A stretch of 64,000 nucleotides of DNA, taken from the NCBI GenBank assembly GCA_000827205.1, contig KN832566.1, forward strand, positions 204,543 to 268,542, read 5' to 3'. Within the stretch, counting starts at the first letter, position 1, and each line of letters starts with the position of its first letter. The notes beneath the pieces were generated by a model. The model ran no database searches and was not told the DNA's origin. It saw only the letters and a program-made list of their open reading frames with translations. The position numbers and the translations under genes are program-made. Shown here in pieces: positions 32,983 through 44,890 of the stretch. This DNA is from Plicaturopsis crispa FD-325 SS-3. Its lineage: Eukaryota > Basidiomycota > Agaricomycetes > Amylocorticiales > Amylocorticiaceae.

Positions 32983-33459
32983 ACCATGGGGGTTGGTGAT
33001 CTGGACACAGGAGTCACGCCAAGCTGGGTGCTCCTAGAGATGCAATAAGGAAGGCAGCAGACACGCAAATTACAAGAGTGGGTGAGGACAAGTCTCTGCG
33101 ACCCGTCTCGCAGGGAAAGACAAAAAATGTTCAAATTTGTGCTTTCAAATTACATAATGCGTAGACTTTAGCCCTAACCCTAGAAGAGGGTTGCCATAAG
33201 GTTGCGGAAGGGCAAAAGGCAAGACGGGGTAGTCTCCCGTAACTATCAGACCAGGGCGAGGACTGTCCTTGACAAGCCTCAGTGACGGATTGAATGCAAG
33301 TGACTGGGTGTGCAGGGTGCTTGATTGTCTGGAGGAGCAGCGCGACTGTGAGGTGCTGCGACACTAAGTTGTCCAGCGCGGCCCGCGGGATTGGGTGACT
33401 CGCCTTACGCGAAGTGCGCGAGCCCGTCCAGCCGTGTAGGGTCCAGCGTCGCCCAGGAA
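32983..33459. other. Promoter region of zinc-finger gene / 3' flank of VMS1
   Basis: A 477-bp gap between two minus-strand genes. No coding sequence is recognised. It contains a short CCCTAACCCTAG word near 33,172 that is too short to be telomeric repeat. Confidence 0.55.
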
Positions 33460-35674
33460 TCATCGCGCACCTAAATTCTTTAGCCGAGCTTCCGCTGCCC
33501 TTGCTCTCCGTTCACGTTCGACTTTCGCTCGCATCTCCGGAGTCAAGCCAGTGACCCCCTCAGTCGCCCCGACCGCACCGCCAAGTTTCCTTGGGCCTTT
33601 ATCGTCGCGACGGAGAGAGGACTGGGGAGGGGGAGAAGCTTGAGGGGTAGCCAGTGACGGTTTCGATTTTTCCTTTTCCCGCTCCTTCGCCTCGCGTTCC
33701 TTCACCCTCTCTTTCAATCCTTTGCGCCGCACCTTTTTCTTCTCATCCCGTTCCTCTTCCATCTCGCGGCTGAGAACACTTGGTACGCGAGCAGCACCGA
33801 GCCAGTCCCACCGATCGGGATATGCCCCAGCGGAACGCCTGAAAACGTCGCGAACAGCGCGTGTACGCGCTATGTCGTACGCTGTCCGGCGGCTGCCGGC
33901 AACACGCGTAGGCGGGGAGTCTGACGCGTCCGACTGGTTACCGTCATCGTCTTGACGGTCATTTGGACCCCCTGTGGGCACGTCGATAGTAGGATCGGCG
34001 TGCGCGTCGTCTAGAAGCCACTGCGTAGTTGCTTCCTGGCCGGCGTGAGCAGCAACCTGCAGCAGGGACGTCCACCGTTCCCCAGCCCATTCCGGAATCG
34101 GGGCATCCACACCCCCCAAGTTTCCTCCTTCGCGTTCCCAGAATGATTTGAGGGGCTCCAGTCGTCCCTTACTGACCATTTCCAGAAGACGCGTCCACTT
34201 TTCGCGATACGCTTCCTCTTCTTTGGTTAGCTTTGGTTGCTTGGGCTTTGGCAGTTCGGAGGAGGGTACGGGCGCGGCGGGCTGAGCCTTGGGTTTCGGG
34301 AGAGACGCGACGTATGCCTCATCCTGGGCTCGTAACGCGTCTTCGGTGAGATGTGAAATCTTGACTCGGGTGAGCTCGAGCAAACATCGTGATAACTCAG
34401 ATTGGGTCTGACGAGCAGTCAGCATTGAGACGTGCGACGAGAAAAACTTAAAGGGCTCACAGGTCGTCGAGTGGGAAAAGGATATGTTCTGAGACGTTCG
34501 TCATCTGGCGTAGTACTCATTAGCTGAGATGCACCAACAGATCACTTGTGAGACGTTACCTTTCTTTATTATAGCGTCCCCATAGTCAAAGAATATCCGC
34601 CGGTTTGAAACGCTCGCTCGGATGAATATTCTTTCGCACCCATTGATCTCATCCGCCCACTCAGCAATAAGATTGCGAATATCCTGTGGGGCTCTTCAGC
34701 GAATTTGACATAACCAGGTAATTAGGGAGCGTACATCACGCAAGGCCTGCTCGCCGTATCGCCGCAGCGTTGCACCTGCGCTTTTAGCATTCCCCTTCGC
34801 GTTGTCGTTGACAGATTGCGAGCCTCCTTGTTTCCTACGTGCTGAATGAGGTCGGTTAGCAATCGCGAAGTCCATGTGAACGGCGGCACTAACTGGTATA
34901 GCGATGGAAAGTCTTATGATACAGAACCTCTGTATCAGGTTTGGGCTTCTTTGGTTTCTTCTTCTTCCCCGCGGGCTCTTCTTGTTCGTCCTCTTCAGGC
35001 CGACTGACTTGGACTATGGCGCCCGCGAAATGGCCACCTGCAACCATGAACATGGCCCATCTCCGGCCCTGCTCCGTACCCTTCTGCATTTCTCTGAGCT
35101 CCGAGAGATAGGACGAGGCAGGGAGATTGATAGGGTATAGCACTTTGTACACACCGATCTGCGTGGCGGGTGGCGAGTGGAACCATGAGAGCGCAGTACG
35201 TGGCGCAGTACGTGTCTCTGGGGATGGCGACCGTGCTAATTTTCTCGTCTTATCAGCTAGTGCGCCGACCGCATCTGAATCGCTGGATGAATCGTCGTCG
35301 GACGACGCAGAACCCGAAAGAGAATCTTCAAGACCTGAATGGACATGGTCAGAAGCATTTGCGCGTGAGATCATTCACCACTTACCATCCACAAGCTGCG
35401 CAAAGTCCCCCTCTGAAACTGCATTCCCGCCGTTAAGGCGAACTTTCACATTGTACCGATGCCAATCGGATCGGAAATGTGCGCGTTGTCCATCTACATC
35501 GGTAAATGTGGCGCCGAGGCATATGTTGCACGCTCTTGCACCGAGAACGGATGGCGCCGACTCCGGAATCGGTGCATCAACTATTGGGGGCGTATTGCTG
35601 ACTAGATCTCGGGGTCGTAGTGTTTCCAGGAGATCCGGAGGAAGAGCGTAAACGTGATATTGCGAGTTCGACAT
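33460..35674 (-). CDS. VMS1: Vms1/ANKZF1-type peptidyl-tRNA endonuclease
   Basis: Releases stalled nascent chains from 60S subunits in ribosome quality control and also acts with Cdc48. It begins MSNSQYHVYALPPDLLETLR, then a C2H2-type finger CNICLGATFTDVDGQRAHF with SDWHRYNVK. An acidic Ser/Asp run follows, then the VLRF1 release-factor-like domain: WAMFMVAGGHFAGAIVQVS, HKTFHRYT and RRKQGGSQSVNDNAKG. The last block carries the glutamine proposed as catalytic in this family. After it come SAGATLRRYGEQAL, the ankyrin-type WTSLLQVAAHAGQEATTQWL and RRTAYDIARTRAVRDVFRR, and a basic coiled-coil tail (KERVKEREAKEREKEKSK). It ends AEARLKNLGAR. All family parts are in the expected order. Confidence 0.93.
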
Positions 35675-36185
35675 AACTTGACGATCTTGGTCACTACGCG
35701 TCGACAGTGAGAGGTCTCTTTGGGTTTGAAAATGGATACAGATGCCACTCGTTTTGTTGCTTGGTCGGCGCAGGGATGACTCAAGGGAACGGAGCCGGAT
35801 GACGAATGACTGTAAGCAAGTACCGTGAACAGTTAGTAAGTGTGGTATCGCAATGCGATGCCTACGCGTTTTGCAGTGTATCTCAGACCCCCAGATGTCC
35901 TTGGACTTGTATGGCTGTGGAACCGATGTATTTGAGGCGCCCAGAAGGAACAAAGTACTTGGACGAGGGCCAATGAAGAGGTTTGTTCGACTCGGTTTCG
36001 CAAGTTGTTTTGAGACTCGTTCCCAGTCGAGATACTGCGGTGCCACGGAGATTGAAAAGTAGTGTCGGAGTTTGACCACAAGCGCGATACACGTGTCAAC
36101 GTGTCGCGGTCCCTGGCGCGACGATTCTAATTCGGCCCACAGTTCTTACTTGCGACCACCTCGATCTCCTAGAATTCTCCAGACG
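35675..36185. other. Divergent promoter region, VMS1 / phosphomannomutase gene
   Basis: A 511-bp gap between divergent start codons. On the minus strand, the frame of VMS1 stays open without a stop from 35674 back to about 36,079 (135 codons) but contains no upstream ATG, so it is treated as 5' UTR. See findings. Confidence 0.5.
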
Positions 36186-37290
36186 ATGGTTTCCTCGACA
36201 TTCGCAGATAGGCCTTTTAACAAACTTGTTCTCTTCGATGTCGACAACACTTTGAGTCTGCCGCGTCAAGTAGGTCTCTGAACGTCCATGGCAGGCAATA
36301 TGTGCGCGACCTTAATCGCATTTACCCTGGTAGCCAGCGACACAAGAAATGATCGCGTTGCTCCGTGATTTAAAGAAGAAAGTCGTCATAGGCTTCGTGG
36401 GTGGATCCGATATGAAAAAGATCTCAGAGCAGCTGGAGGGTGGTGCGTTCAGCAGATCTACGTCTACGCGACGCGTCTTTAATGTCAAGGGTGCACAGTT
36501 CGCGATGAATTTGACTATGCGTTCGCCGAGAACGGATTGACCGCGTTCAAGCAAGGAAAACCCCTCGAATCGCAGTCATTCATCAAATACGTCGGCGAGG
36601 AACGATACAAGAAACTTGTGAACTTTATATTGCATTACCTTGCGGATATGGATGTACCTATTAAACGGTGAGCGTCCCGATATTTGTATTTTCCTATGCC
36701 TGCTCATGCTGGGACTCAGTGGTACCTTTGTCGAGTTCCGCAACGGCATGATCAACGTTAGTCCGATAGGCCGCAACGCGACGTACGTGACGCCCGCACA
36801 TCGGTCACAGCGCCATATTCTAACGATTCGACTCCAGCATCGAAGAAAGAAATGAATTTCAGAAATACGATCAGGTCTCAGTCTGCGATGCAGTACTATC
36901 CATGCGGAACTGACAGTGTACTGACGTCACGATGTAGGTTCACGGGCTTCGGGCAAAATTTGTCGACGCCCTCCGAAAGGAATTCCCTGACTACGGTCTC
37001 ACATACTCCATTGGCGGACAAATATCTTTCGACGTATTCCCCACTGGATGGGACAAGACCTATGCGCTAGGTCTTGTCGAGGACGAGGGATTCGAGGAAA
37101 TCCATTTCTTCGGGGACAAGACTCACGAAGTAAGTCCAGCCCCATTACTATTACTTTCGCGTGCTGATGTTCCGTTTGCTAGGGTGGTAATGACTACGAG
37201 ATTTTCAGTGACCCGCGCACCATCGGGCACACGGTGTTGAACCCAGATGACACACTGCGCATACTTAGAGAATTATGGTTCGGTGCATGA
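36186..37290 (+). CDS. SEC53: Phosphomannomutase
   Basis: Converts mannose-6-phosphate to mannose-1-phosphate, the first committed step toward GDP-mannose for glycosylation and the cell wall. A HAD-superfamily enzyme: the N-terminal [16 protein letters not shown] carries the DxDxT nucleophile motif, followed by [20 protein letters not shown] with [60 protein letters not shown], then [38 protein letters not shown] and [17 protein letters not shown]. About 260 residues, the usual family length. Seven or so introns, several near 50 nt. Cytosolic. Confidence 0.95.
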
Positions 37291-37541
37291 TGATGGACGT
37301 GCAGCGCAATAGAAACTGTAGTACTTGGTGTAAATGTCTACCGCGGAACAACAAATAAAATCAGGATGTTTTCATTTGTTCCGATGTTATACTGATAGAG
37401 ACAGCGCCTGCCACCGGAAGCAAACTGTGCCACATAACGCGCTTGTTTGATCACAAGCGAGGCGCGTCTTCCAAATCTCTCTTCACCGGTCCACCACCAG
37501 CACTTGTCCCGTTCGCTTGATTATACCTGGAAAAGTTTGAA

Positions 37542-40500
37542 ATGGCTGGACCTACGCCGTCGACAAAACAAAACATACCTACTTCGCGTCCACGGTGAGT
37601 GGCCCGTCGAACGTGTAACTCGATCGCGTTTGACGCATGGCATTGAAACTTGCAGCGACACGGCGGACGCAGACTCCGAACGCGCTGCGAAGAAGCGGAA
37701 ACTCGCGTCAAACCCGTCGTTCGGCTCTCAGCCTGTTCAGTCGTCATTCGCGGATGTCTTGGAAAGGTTGAAAGAAGAGTCGGGTGATGGTGCAGGCATG
37801 TCCCGCGCGTCCTGCTGCTGTATGCGAATACTGGAACTTAACGCGGCATGCAGATGTTGAGGGTGGTGCGGATAGCTGGGCGCGACCTCCGCTTCCTGCA
37901 TTGGACGAGAAGACCGATAGTATCAGTAAGCACGCGCTGAGCACTCTCAAGCATACCTGCCTGACACAACTGCCCTAGTCTTCCAGCAAATTGATGTCGA
38001 GGATGCCTACGACAACAGTAATGGGGTAGTAACCTTACGCCTTTACGGCGTCACCGAGGTCCGTCTCCCGGGTTGCCTTGAAAATACCTGGGCTGAACCA
38101 AAGACACAGGCGGGCCACAGTGTCCTGGCACACGTTACAGACTTCTTGCCTTACTTTTATGTACCCGTTCCCCGCGGATTTCAAGTGGATGACTTGGACG
38201 CCTTCATGGAAAATCTGAACGTAAGCCCGAAAAATTCCCTTTGTTTCCGATATTAACAATCACGGTATAGAACCACTTCGATGGTGGCATCGTCAGACAC
38301 GTCGAAATGGTGAAAAAGCGCAGCCTCTGGGGATACAGGGGAGACGATTGGGTAGGCTTCATCAAAATTACTTGTGGAACTCCCAGAAATATCCCTCAAG
38401 TTCGAGATAAGTATTCTTCTGCCAAACCTCCGTGTCGTCGTTGTGGCTAATCAGAGGCATCATTACGCATCTTCGAGCGGGGCGAATGCAACTTCCAAGA
38501 TCTCTTCCCAAACCCTATCAGCACTTATGAGAGCAACATAGTCTACACGCTACGTTTTATGATTGACACCAAGGTATGTATGCCTACCTAACACGACGAT
38601 GTATGTGTTTTCTCATGTTTCCTATGCAGGTCGTCGGGATGAACTGGATAGAAGTCCCTGCCGGAAAATACAAATTCCTAAATCAAGGCCGGCGGTCTGT
38701 TTGCCAGATAGAGATCAGTGTGCGGTATGGCATGCCATTCTTGTCTTCCTTGCTTCACTCTAAATGATCTTGCCAGATGGGATGAATTTATATCGCACGC
38801 CCCTGATGGTCCTTGGTCCAAAGTCGCACCGCTGCGAATCTTGAGCTTTGATATAGAGTGTGCAGGACGCAAGGGAATTTTCCCCGAAGCCCAGACGGAC
38901 CCAGTTATCCAAATTGCGAACATGGTCACCCGCCAAGGCAAGCCTCTGATCCACCTCTATGACGTCGTATACTCATAGGCTGCTTCGTAGGAGAGAGAAA
39001 GCCATTTGTCCGGAACGTCTTCACTCTCAACACGTGCTCCCATATCGTTGGATCCCAGGTGCTGTCGTTCGACGACGAGCGGAAAATGCTCGAAGCGTGG
39101 CGCGACTTTGTCGAGGAGGTCGATCCTGACGTCGTGATTGGATACAACATATCGAACTTCGATTTTCCGTACCTTCTCGACCGGGCGAAGGCGCTCAAGT
39201 CTCAAAGATTCCCATTCCTCGGGCGGTTAAAAGGTCTGTTCTCCTCCCTTTACGCATAGAACTGTAGTCCTCACATGTTATGTCGTGTAAAGGTATCAAA
39301 TCTGTCACGAAGGACACACACTTCTCGTCGAAGGCGTACGGGCAACGAGACTCCAAGGAAACACCCCTCGATGGCCGTCTCCAGCTCGATATCCTGCAAT
39401 TCATGCAGCGTGAACACAAACTTCGCAGTTACACACTCAACTCCGTCTGCGCTCAGTTTCTGGGCGAACAGAAAGAGGATGTGCACCATTCCGTCATTAC
39501 TGACCTCCAGAACGGCACACCCGAGTCAAGGCGACGGCTGGCGGTATACTGTTTGAAGGACGCGTATCTACCTCAGCGGTTGCTGGACAAGTTGATGTGC
39601 TTCGTCAACTACATCGAGATGTCCCGCGTTACGGGCGTACCGTTCAACTTTCTCCTATCGCGTGGACAGTCTATCAAGGTTCTCTCCCAGCTCTTCCGGA
39701 AAGCAAACGAGGAAGGTTATGTCGTTCCTGCACTCAAGGGTGAAGGTATGCAGTGCTCCTTCATCCTTATCCTATCTATTTCTTACACAACGCTCAGGAA
39801 CCGACGAGAAATACGAAGGAGCTACGGTCATTGAGCCTAAGAAGGGATACTATGATTCGCCCATTGCCACCCTTGATTTCAGCTCTCTGTACCCATCTAT
39901 CATGATGGCGCACAACCTATGCTACACTACTCTTCTGGACAAGCCCACCATTGACCGTCTAGGACTTGTCAAGGACGTCGATTATATCCAGACGCCCAAT
40001 AACGGTAAGTACTCTCCCAAGGCGTTCACGTTCAGGCTGTTGATGATTCCCTCATTAGACTTCTTCGCTAAGCCTAATAGACGCAAGGGGCTCCTGCCTA
40101 CAGTCCTTGAAGACCTGATCTCTGCGCGTAAGCGTGCAAAAGCGGACCTCAAGAAGGAGAAAGATCCGTTCAAGCGTGCGGTACTCGACGGTCGACAGCT
40201 TGCTCTAAAGGTTCGCTATAACTCTTCTTGTACTTTCCCTCGTGCTGTCCTCGAGCTAAGTGTTATATAGATCAGCGCAAACTCCGTCTACGGCTTTACG
40301 GGCGCAACTGTCGGGAAATTACCCTGCTTGCCTATTTCATCTAGTGTCACCGCGTATGGTCGCCAGATGATAGAGAAAACTAAGCAGGCGAGTCAGGCAT
40401 TCGCTTGCAATCACTTATGTCTGAACGTCAGATATACAGGAGGTCGAGGCTGAATACTGCATCGCAAATGGCCATGCTCACAACGCTGAGGTCATTTACG

Positions 40501-42040
40501 GCGACACTGATTCCGTCATGGTGAAATTTGGTCCTTCAGAGCTTAAGGAGGTCATGGCCCTCGGTATGAAATTTATTCCCTGTCTCTCCCTGGCATACTA
40601 ATTTTCCATATCCATTTTGACAGGCGCGGAAGCAGCCGAATTCGTGACCGCGAAGTTCGTTAAGCCGATCAACCTAGAGTTCGAGAAAGTGTATTTCCCA
40701 TATCTCCTCATCAGCAAGAAACGATACGCGGGGCTGTATTGGACGAAGCCAGAAAAGTATGATAAGATGGACTCCAAAGGTATCGAGGTAAGGCACGGAA
40801 CAACTGCATTTCAGGGAATGAATCTGACTAGACATCCCCCTAGACTGTTCGCCGAGATAATTGTCGCCTTGTCTCAACAGTCATTGAGACATGCTTGCAC
40901 AAAATGTTGATTGACAGAGACGTCAAAGCCGCAGAAGAGTGAGGACCCGCGAGTTACGACAATTACGCACTATCTAACAGTCCTCGCAGCTATACCAAGC
41001 AGACAATCTCTGAACTGCTCCAAAATAGGGTAGACATGTCACAACTCGTCATAACAAAGGCGCTATCTAAGACCGGTTCGTCTTCCTTGGAAAGGATAAA
41101 CAGACGTGTACTAATCACACGCACATAGATTACTCTGGAAAGCAAGCCCACGTTGAGCTTGCAGAACGCATGAGGCAACGTGATGCCGGTATGCACATCG
41201 CTGTCGGCTTCTTAGTTCGTTATCTGACTATATAATCATAGGTTCTGCGCCCGCCGTTGGTGATCGTGTTGCGTATGTCATTATCAAGGGTATCAAAGGT
41301 AGTCAAGAACTTATAATGCCCGTGTGCGCTATGCTCACTAACTGGTTAGGCGCCGCCGCGTGGGAGAAGTCTGAAGACCCGCTCTACGTGCTCGAAAACA
41401 ATATACCAATCGACACAAAGTACTACCTCGAGAATCAACTATCAAAACCATTGATGAGGATATTTGAACCAATTCTTGGGGACAAGGCATCTTCACTGTG
41501 TACGCGCGAGAAAATTATACCTCAGGCCGTCCTCGTTCTGACTTCTTTGACAGTATCCGGCGGACATACACGAGCTATTCAGATCGCGACACCTACAGTC
41601 GGTGGACTGATGAAATTTGCCGTCAAGACCGTCACTTGCCTTGGATGCAAAACACCTCTACGTGCAAACAACAGCGTGAAGAGTGAGCCCTTTCTCATTT
41701 GCTCGACTTCACCGACTGACGCTATATCCGACAGACGGTGCAGTTTGTAACAACTGTCGACCCCGCGTTGGCGAACTGTATCAAAAGCAAGTAACGAGCA
41801 CTTCCGAGCTGCAAGTTCGCTTCTCGAGACTTTGGACACAATGTCAGAGATGTCAGGGATCCCTTCACCAGGTATGATCGTACTCGTAGTCCCGTTATCG
41901 GCGACTTACTGAATATCTCGCTTTAGGATGTCTTGTGCACTAGTAAAGATTGTCCAATATTCTATATGAGAAAAAAGGCGCAGAAGGATGTTGAGGACGC
42001 CAGCTCCGTTCTGGAGCGCTTCGTTGCGGATGACTGGTAG
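37542..42040 (+). CDS. POL3: DNA polymerase delta catalytic subunit
   Basis: B-family replicative polymerase with proofreading, the main lagging-strand enzyme. A short first exon from the ATG at 37542 ([18 protein letters not shown]) joins over an intron to [16 protein letters not shown]. Exonuclease motifs are intact: [12 protein letters not shown] (Exo I), [15 protein letters not shown] (Exo II) and [12 protein letters not shown] (Exo III). Polymerase motifs are [17 protein letters not shown] (A), [19 protein letters not shown] (B) and [12 protein letters not shown] (C). The C-terminus has the two Cys clusters, [13 protein letters not shown] with [12 protein letters not shown], then [10 protein letters not shown] with CTSKDC. 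The second cluster corresponds to the site that binds an iron-sulfur cluster in this family. It ends ERFVADDW. More than 20 short introns. One early donor is the weak GTGCAG. Confidence 0.97.
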
Positions 42041-42450
42041 ATACCCTGCACTTGGGTTCAGTTTTCATGGACTCTTCGAGCCTTACGACCACCGATATAT
42101 TGTATTACCTTGTATGATCAGAGTAATGGTTTCCAATGCAGGTTGCACTTCACTGTCATGATTATCCATACCGTCCGAATGTCAACGTGTTACGCGTCAT
42201 AACGTTCTCGTTGCAATTGACCATGTAAAATCTGGTGGAAGTCTATAGTTTGCAAGGGTAGTTTCTTGCAAGCTCGATCCTTTGAGCTATCAAATACATC
42301 TTCTTGGGTATACACATTCTGTAGCGTCCGTTGAGAAAAAGCAGAAAGCAATTAGAAAGCAATGAAATACCGGAAAAACTAAGGCAGTACAGACTGAAGC
42401 AGAGCAATAAGTCACGGACAGACCAGCTAGTCCCATGAGCGGTGAGGGTA
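42041..42450. other. Convergent intergenic region, POL3 / unknown gene
   Basis: A 410-bp gap between convergent stops, presumably both 3' UTRs. No other feature recognised. Confidence 0.55.
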
Positions 42451-44341
42451 CTAGGAAATAAGGCGTAGATGCGGTTGCCAGCTACCCATAGAGACGTGGT
42501 GCAAGCTAACCAGTGCCAAATCTTCAAACTTGATACCACGGGGACCAATTCGCCACCTGCCGTCTGCTTCTTCGTCCATGGCTTTTTTCGCAGCGTGCTA
42601 GAGAAACAATGAAGCTCGGCGGCGGGTTCTCATTGCGAAGACGACAAACTCACGTCGAGGAAGCGCTGCACATTTTTGGCGATGTTTTTTGCCAATTTTT
42701 GGCGCGTAATAGGACCAGGTGGGTTCCTGAAGTCCTTGGTCGGGATCTGACGACTCCACGGCGCATATCCTGGCCACTGACAGAATGTGTGAGTGAAGCT
42801 TCATGCCGCGCAGCAGAAAGCGCTGTTACCTCTATCCTGATCGAAACAGATGGCCCGCGGTGCTGGAAGACCTGCTCGTCACGGTCGTGCAGGCGCCGGT
42901 GTATTGTGCGCAGGGCATCCGTCAACGGGATACCCCACTCATCTGGATTCCTCACATGGAAGATGATCGGCGGTTCCAGTTGTGTGTTCTCGACGTATCG
43001 AATACGGTCGGCGCCGGTATGCGGAACATACATCTTCTGAGGTATGAACGGCCCTCTGAGTGTTACGCCAATGGCGATTTGGGGGTATTCTCTATAGAGT
43101 CTCCGCTGATAACTGGCCTACATGGGCGTGTAGGCATTGATAATGCGAGTGTTGATAGCAAGGCGTACCTGTGTGGTGGTTGATTGAGGATCCTGGGAGG
43201 TATCATCGGATAGACCGCTCATAATGGACGCGCGGCGCCATGAGTCAGTGGGACCTTGTATAGGAGATGCCAACATCGAAGTGCCGAAGTGAACAGGCCC
43301 AAAATCGATATGACTTGAGCCCGAGGTCGTCGCACTCATCATGTCCAACGCTGGTTGCTCAGGAGAGTATGCGTTCAGAGCCCCAGTGTTGATCGAGATA
43401 CGAGTAGGATCCGAATTCATGAAATCCATCTGGCTGAAGGAAGGTACGGGCGCCTGGCCGTTATAGTTTACTTGTGCATTAGGATGGGCAGAGTAATGTT
43501 CTGGATAAGTCTAAGCAAACGATGTGTAAGTGACGCGTCGCGCAAGAGAGAAAAACGATGTAGGACCTCAAACCCAGCCGATGCCGATGAGGCAATAGGA
43601 GAGAGGATATGCTCAGTCGGGATGGATGAATCGGCATTTCTTGGAAAACTGGGAGGCCTAGGCAGAGGCTGGTAGTCCAAAGCCGGGTGCGAGGGCCGCC
43701 TAACGCTAAACCAGGTTCGCTTATTAGTTGTCCTTCAACGAGCTACGGAATGACAGTCACCTCTGGGATGGAGCCGCCGGCCATTCATAGTTAGGAGCGA
43801 AGGCGACTGAGCCTTCCAGGTGACCAAAATGAGTGTCATCTACACTGCTAACAAAATATTCAGCTATGAGCAAGAAAAAATGCAATGCACCATACTCAGG
43901 ATACTCGTAAGACTGTGGTGGCATTGGAGGGATAGACAATGCGACACTTGAGTGGCGATCCGCTGATACGATTGCTGGTAGCTTGGTCGGAGTGGGAGTG
44001 GGAACCAGTGCTTGTAGCAGACAAATTGCACGGCCTTTTAAGCATCGATAGCAAGACGAGGGGAAAGCGTCTCATCTAGATGAAGCTGAGCTGTGTGCCT
44101 GCGAAATGCCGGAAGAAGGCCGCGATTTCTAACTCTTTACAGGATAACTGTAGGCGGTGTCGCAGTATGACAGGCATTCGAATATAGTGATTGTGAGCAA
44201 TACGGTGAGGCAGCTCATACATTTACCACTGGGACCAACACAAGTCACTGGAAACAAACAAGACAGGGTAGATGTGTTAGGGCTGTACTTACCTGGGTTA
44301 TCAGTATACTGTACCGTATGTAACCGGGGCGCCCAAGTCAT
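42451..44341 (-). CDS. Basidiomycete-type protein of unknown function
   Basis: Not recognised. The C-terminal half is well supported across introns: TTQ-ASYQRRLYREYPQIAI, then VTLRGPFIPQKMYVPHTGAD, PPIIFHVRNPDEWGIPL, ALRTIHRRLHDRDEQVF, SVSIRIE joined over a 52-nt intron to WPGYAPWSRQIPTKDF, and PPGPITRQKLAKNIAKN. The end is WRIGPRGIKFEDLALVSLHH, VSMGSWQPHLRLIS, stop at 42451. The middle is low-complexity and Pro/Ser-rich (PLPRPPSFPRNADSS, MDFMNSDPTRISINTG). The N-terminal model is weak: a likely first exon begins at the ATG at 44341 (MTWAPRLHTVQYTDNP) before a good GTAAGT donor, but the joins to the middle are not resolved. The pattern of a disordered front and a conserved Trp-rich end suggests a lineage-restricted domain of unknown function. 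Confidence 0.6.
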
Positions 44342-44890
44342 ATTCAGATCTTCAGAAGGCGCCCTGGCACCAGTACCGCCACGCAGTTTTGGCATCCAAA
44401 TCCGGGCTTGAGCGCTAAACGATCCCACGTTGATTTGACAGCGTTCAATCTGAGATGTGCCGAGCTATGCACCGGAAATCCTAGCCAGGCATGTATGCGC
44501 TGGCCATGAGGAAAGCGCCAGCGCTTTCAGAGGACGCGATTCGGAAATGGCAATTGTTGCTGCGAAAGCAAGAGCGTCAGGACACAAATAATCGAGCTGT
44601 TGGCGATTCCTTTGAAGCAGAAACAGAATGTACGGGTTTCAGATCCACTAGTTGTCGAGTCTGTATCCAAGTAGGTTCCAATTATCGCGGTACTTATTCT
44701 GGTTCAAGCTGTCGCCGGTCGTAAGTGGGACAACGACAGAAAGACCATGATTACGTCAGCATATACTATCTGCACGCGGCGCTTCACTTCAGGTTCGCGT
44801 TCCGTTCTTGGGACATATACCACTGGCTTTCCTTACTTGCAGTCGCAGCTTTCACCGCTCTACCTGTGAGCAGATACAGAGCAACCACAA
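44342..44890. other. Divergent region upstream of LEO1
   Basis: A 549-bp gap. On the plus strand an ATG at 44491 opens a 77-codon frame (MYALAMRKAPALSEDAIRKW), and later fragments in other frames look protein-like up to about 44,870. Splice joins between them do not work, so no gene is called. It may be 5' leader of LEO1 or a small unresolved gene. Confidence 0.4.

Noticed and set aside
33172-33183. CCCTAACCCTAG, a telomere-like word
   Set aside because: Only about two units of the CCCTAA repeat, in the middle of gene-rich DNA. Too short to be an interstitial telomere.
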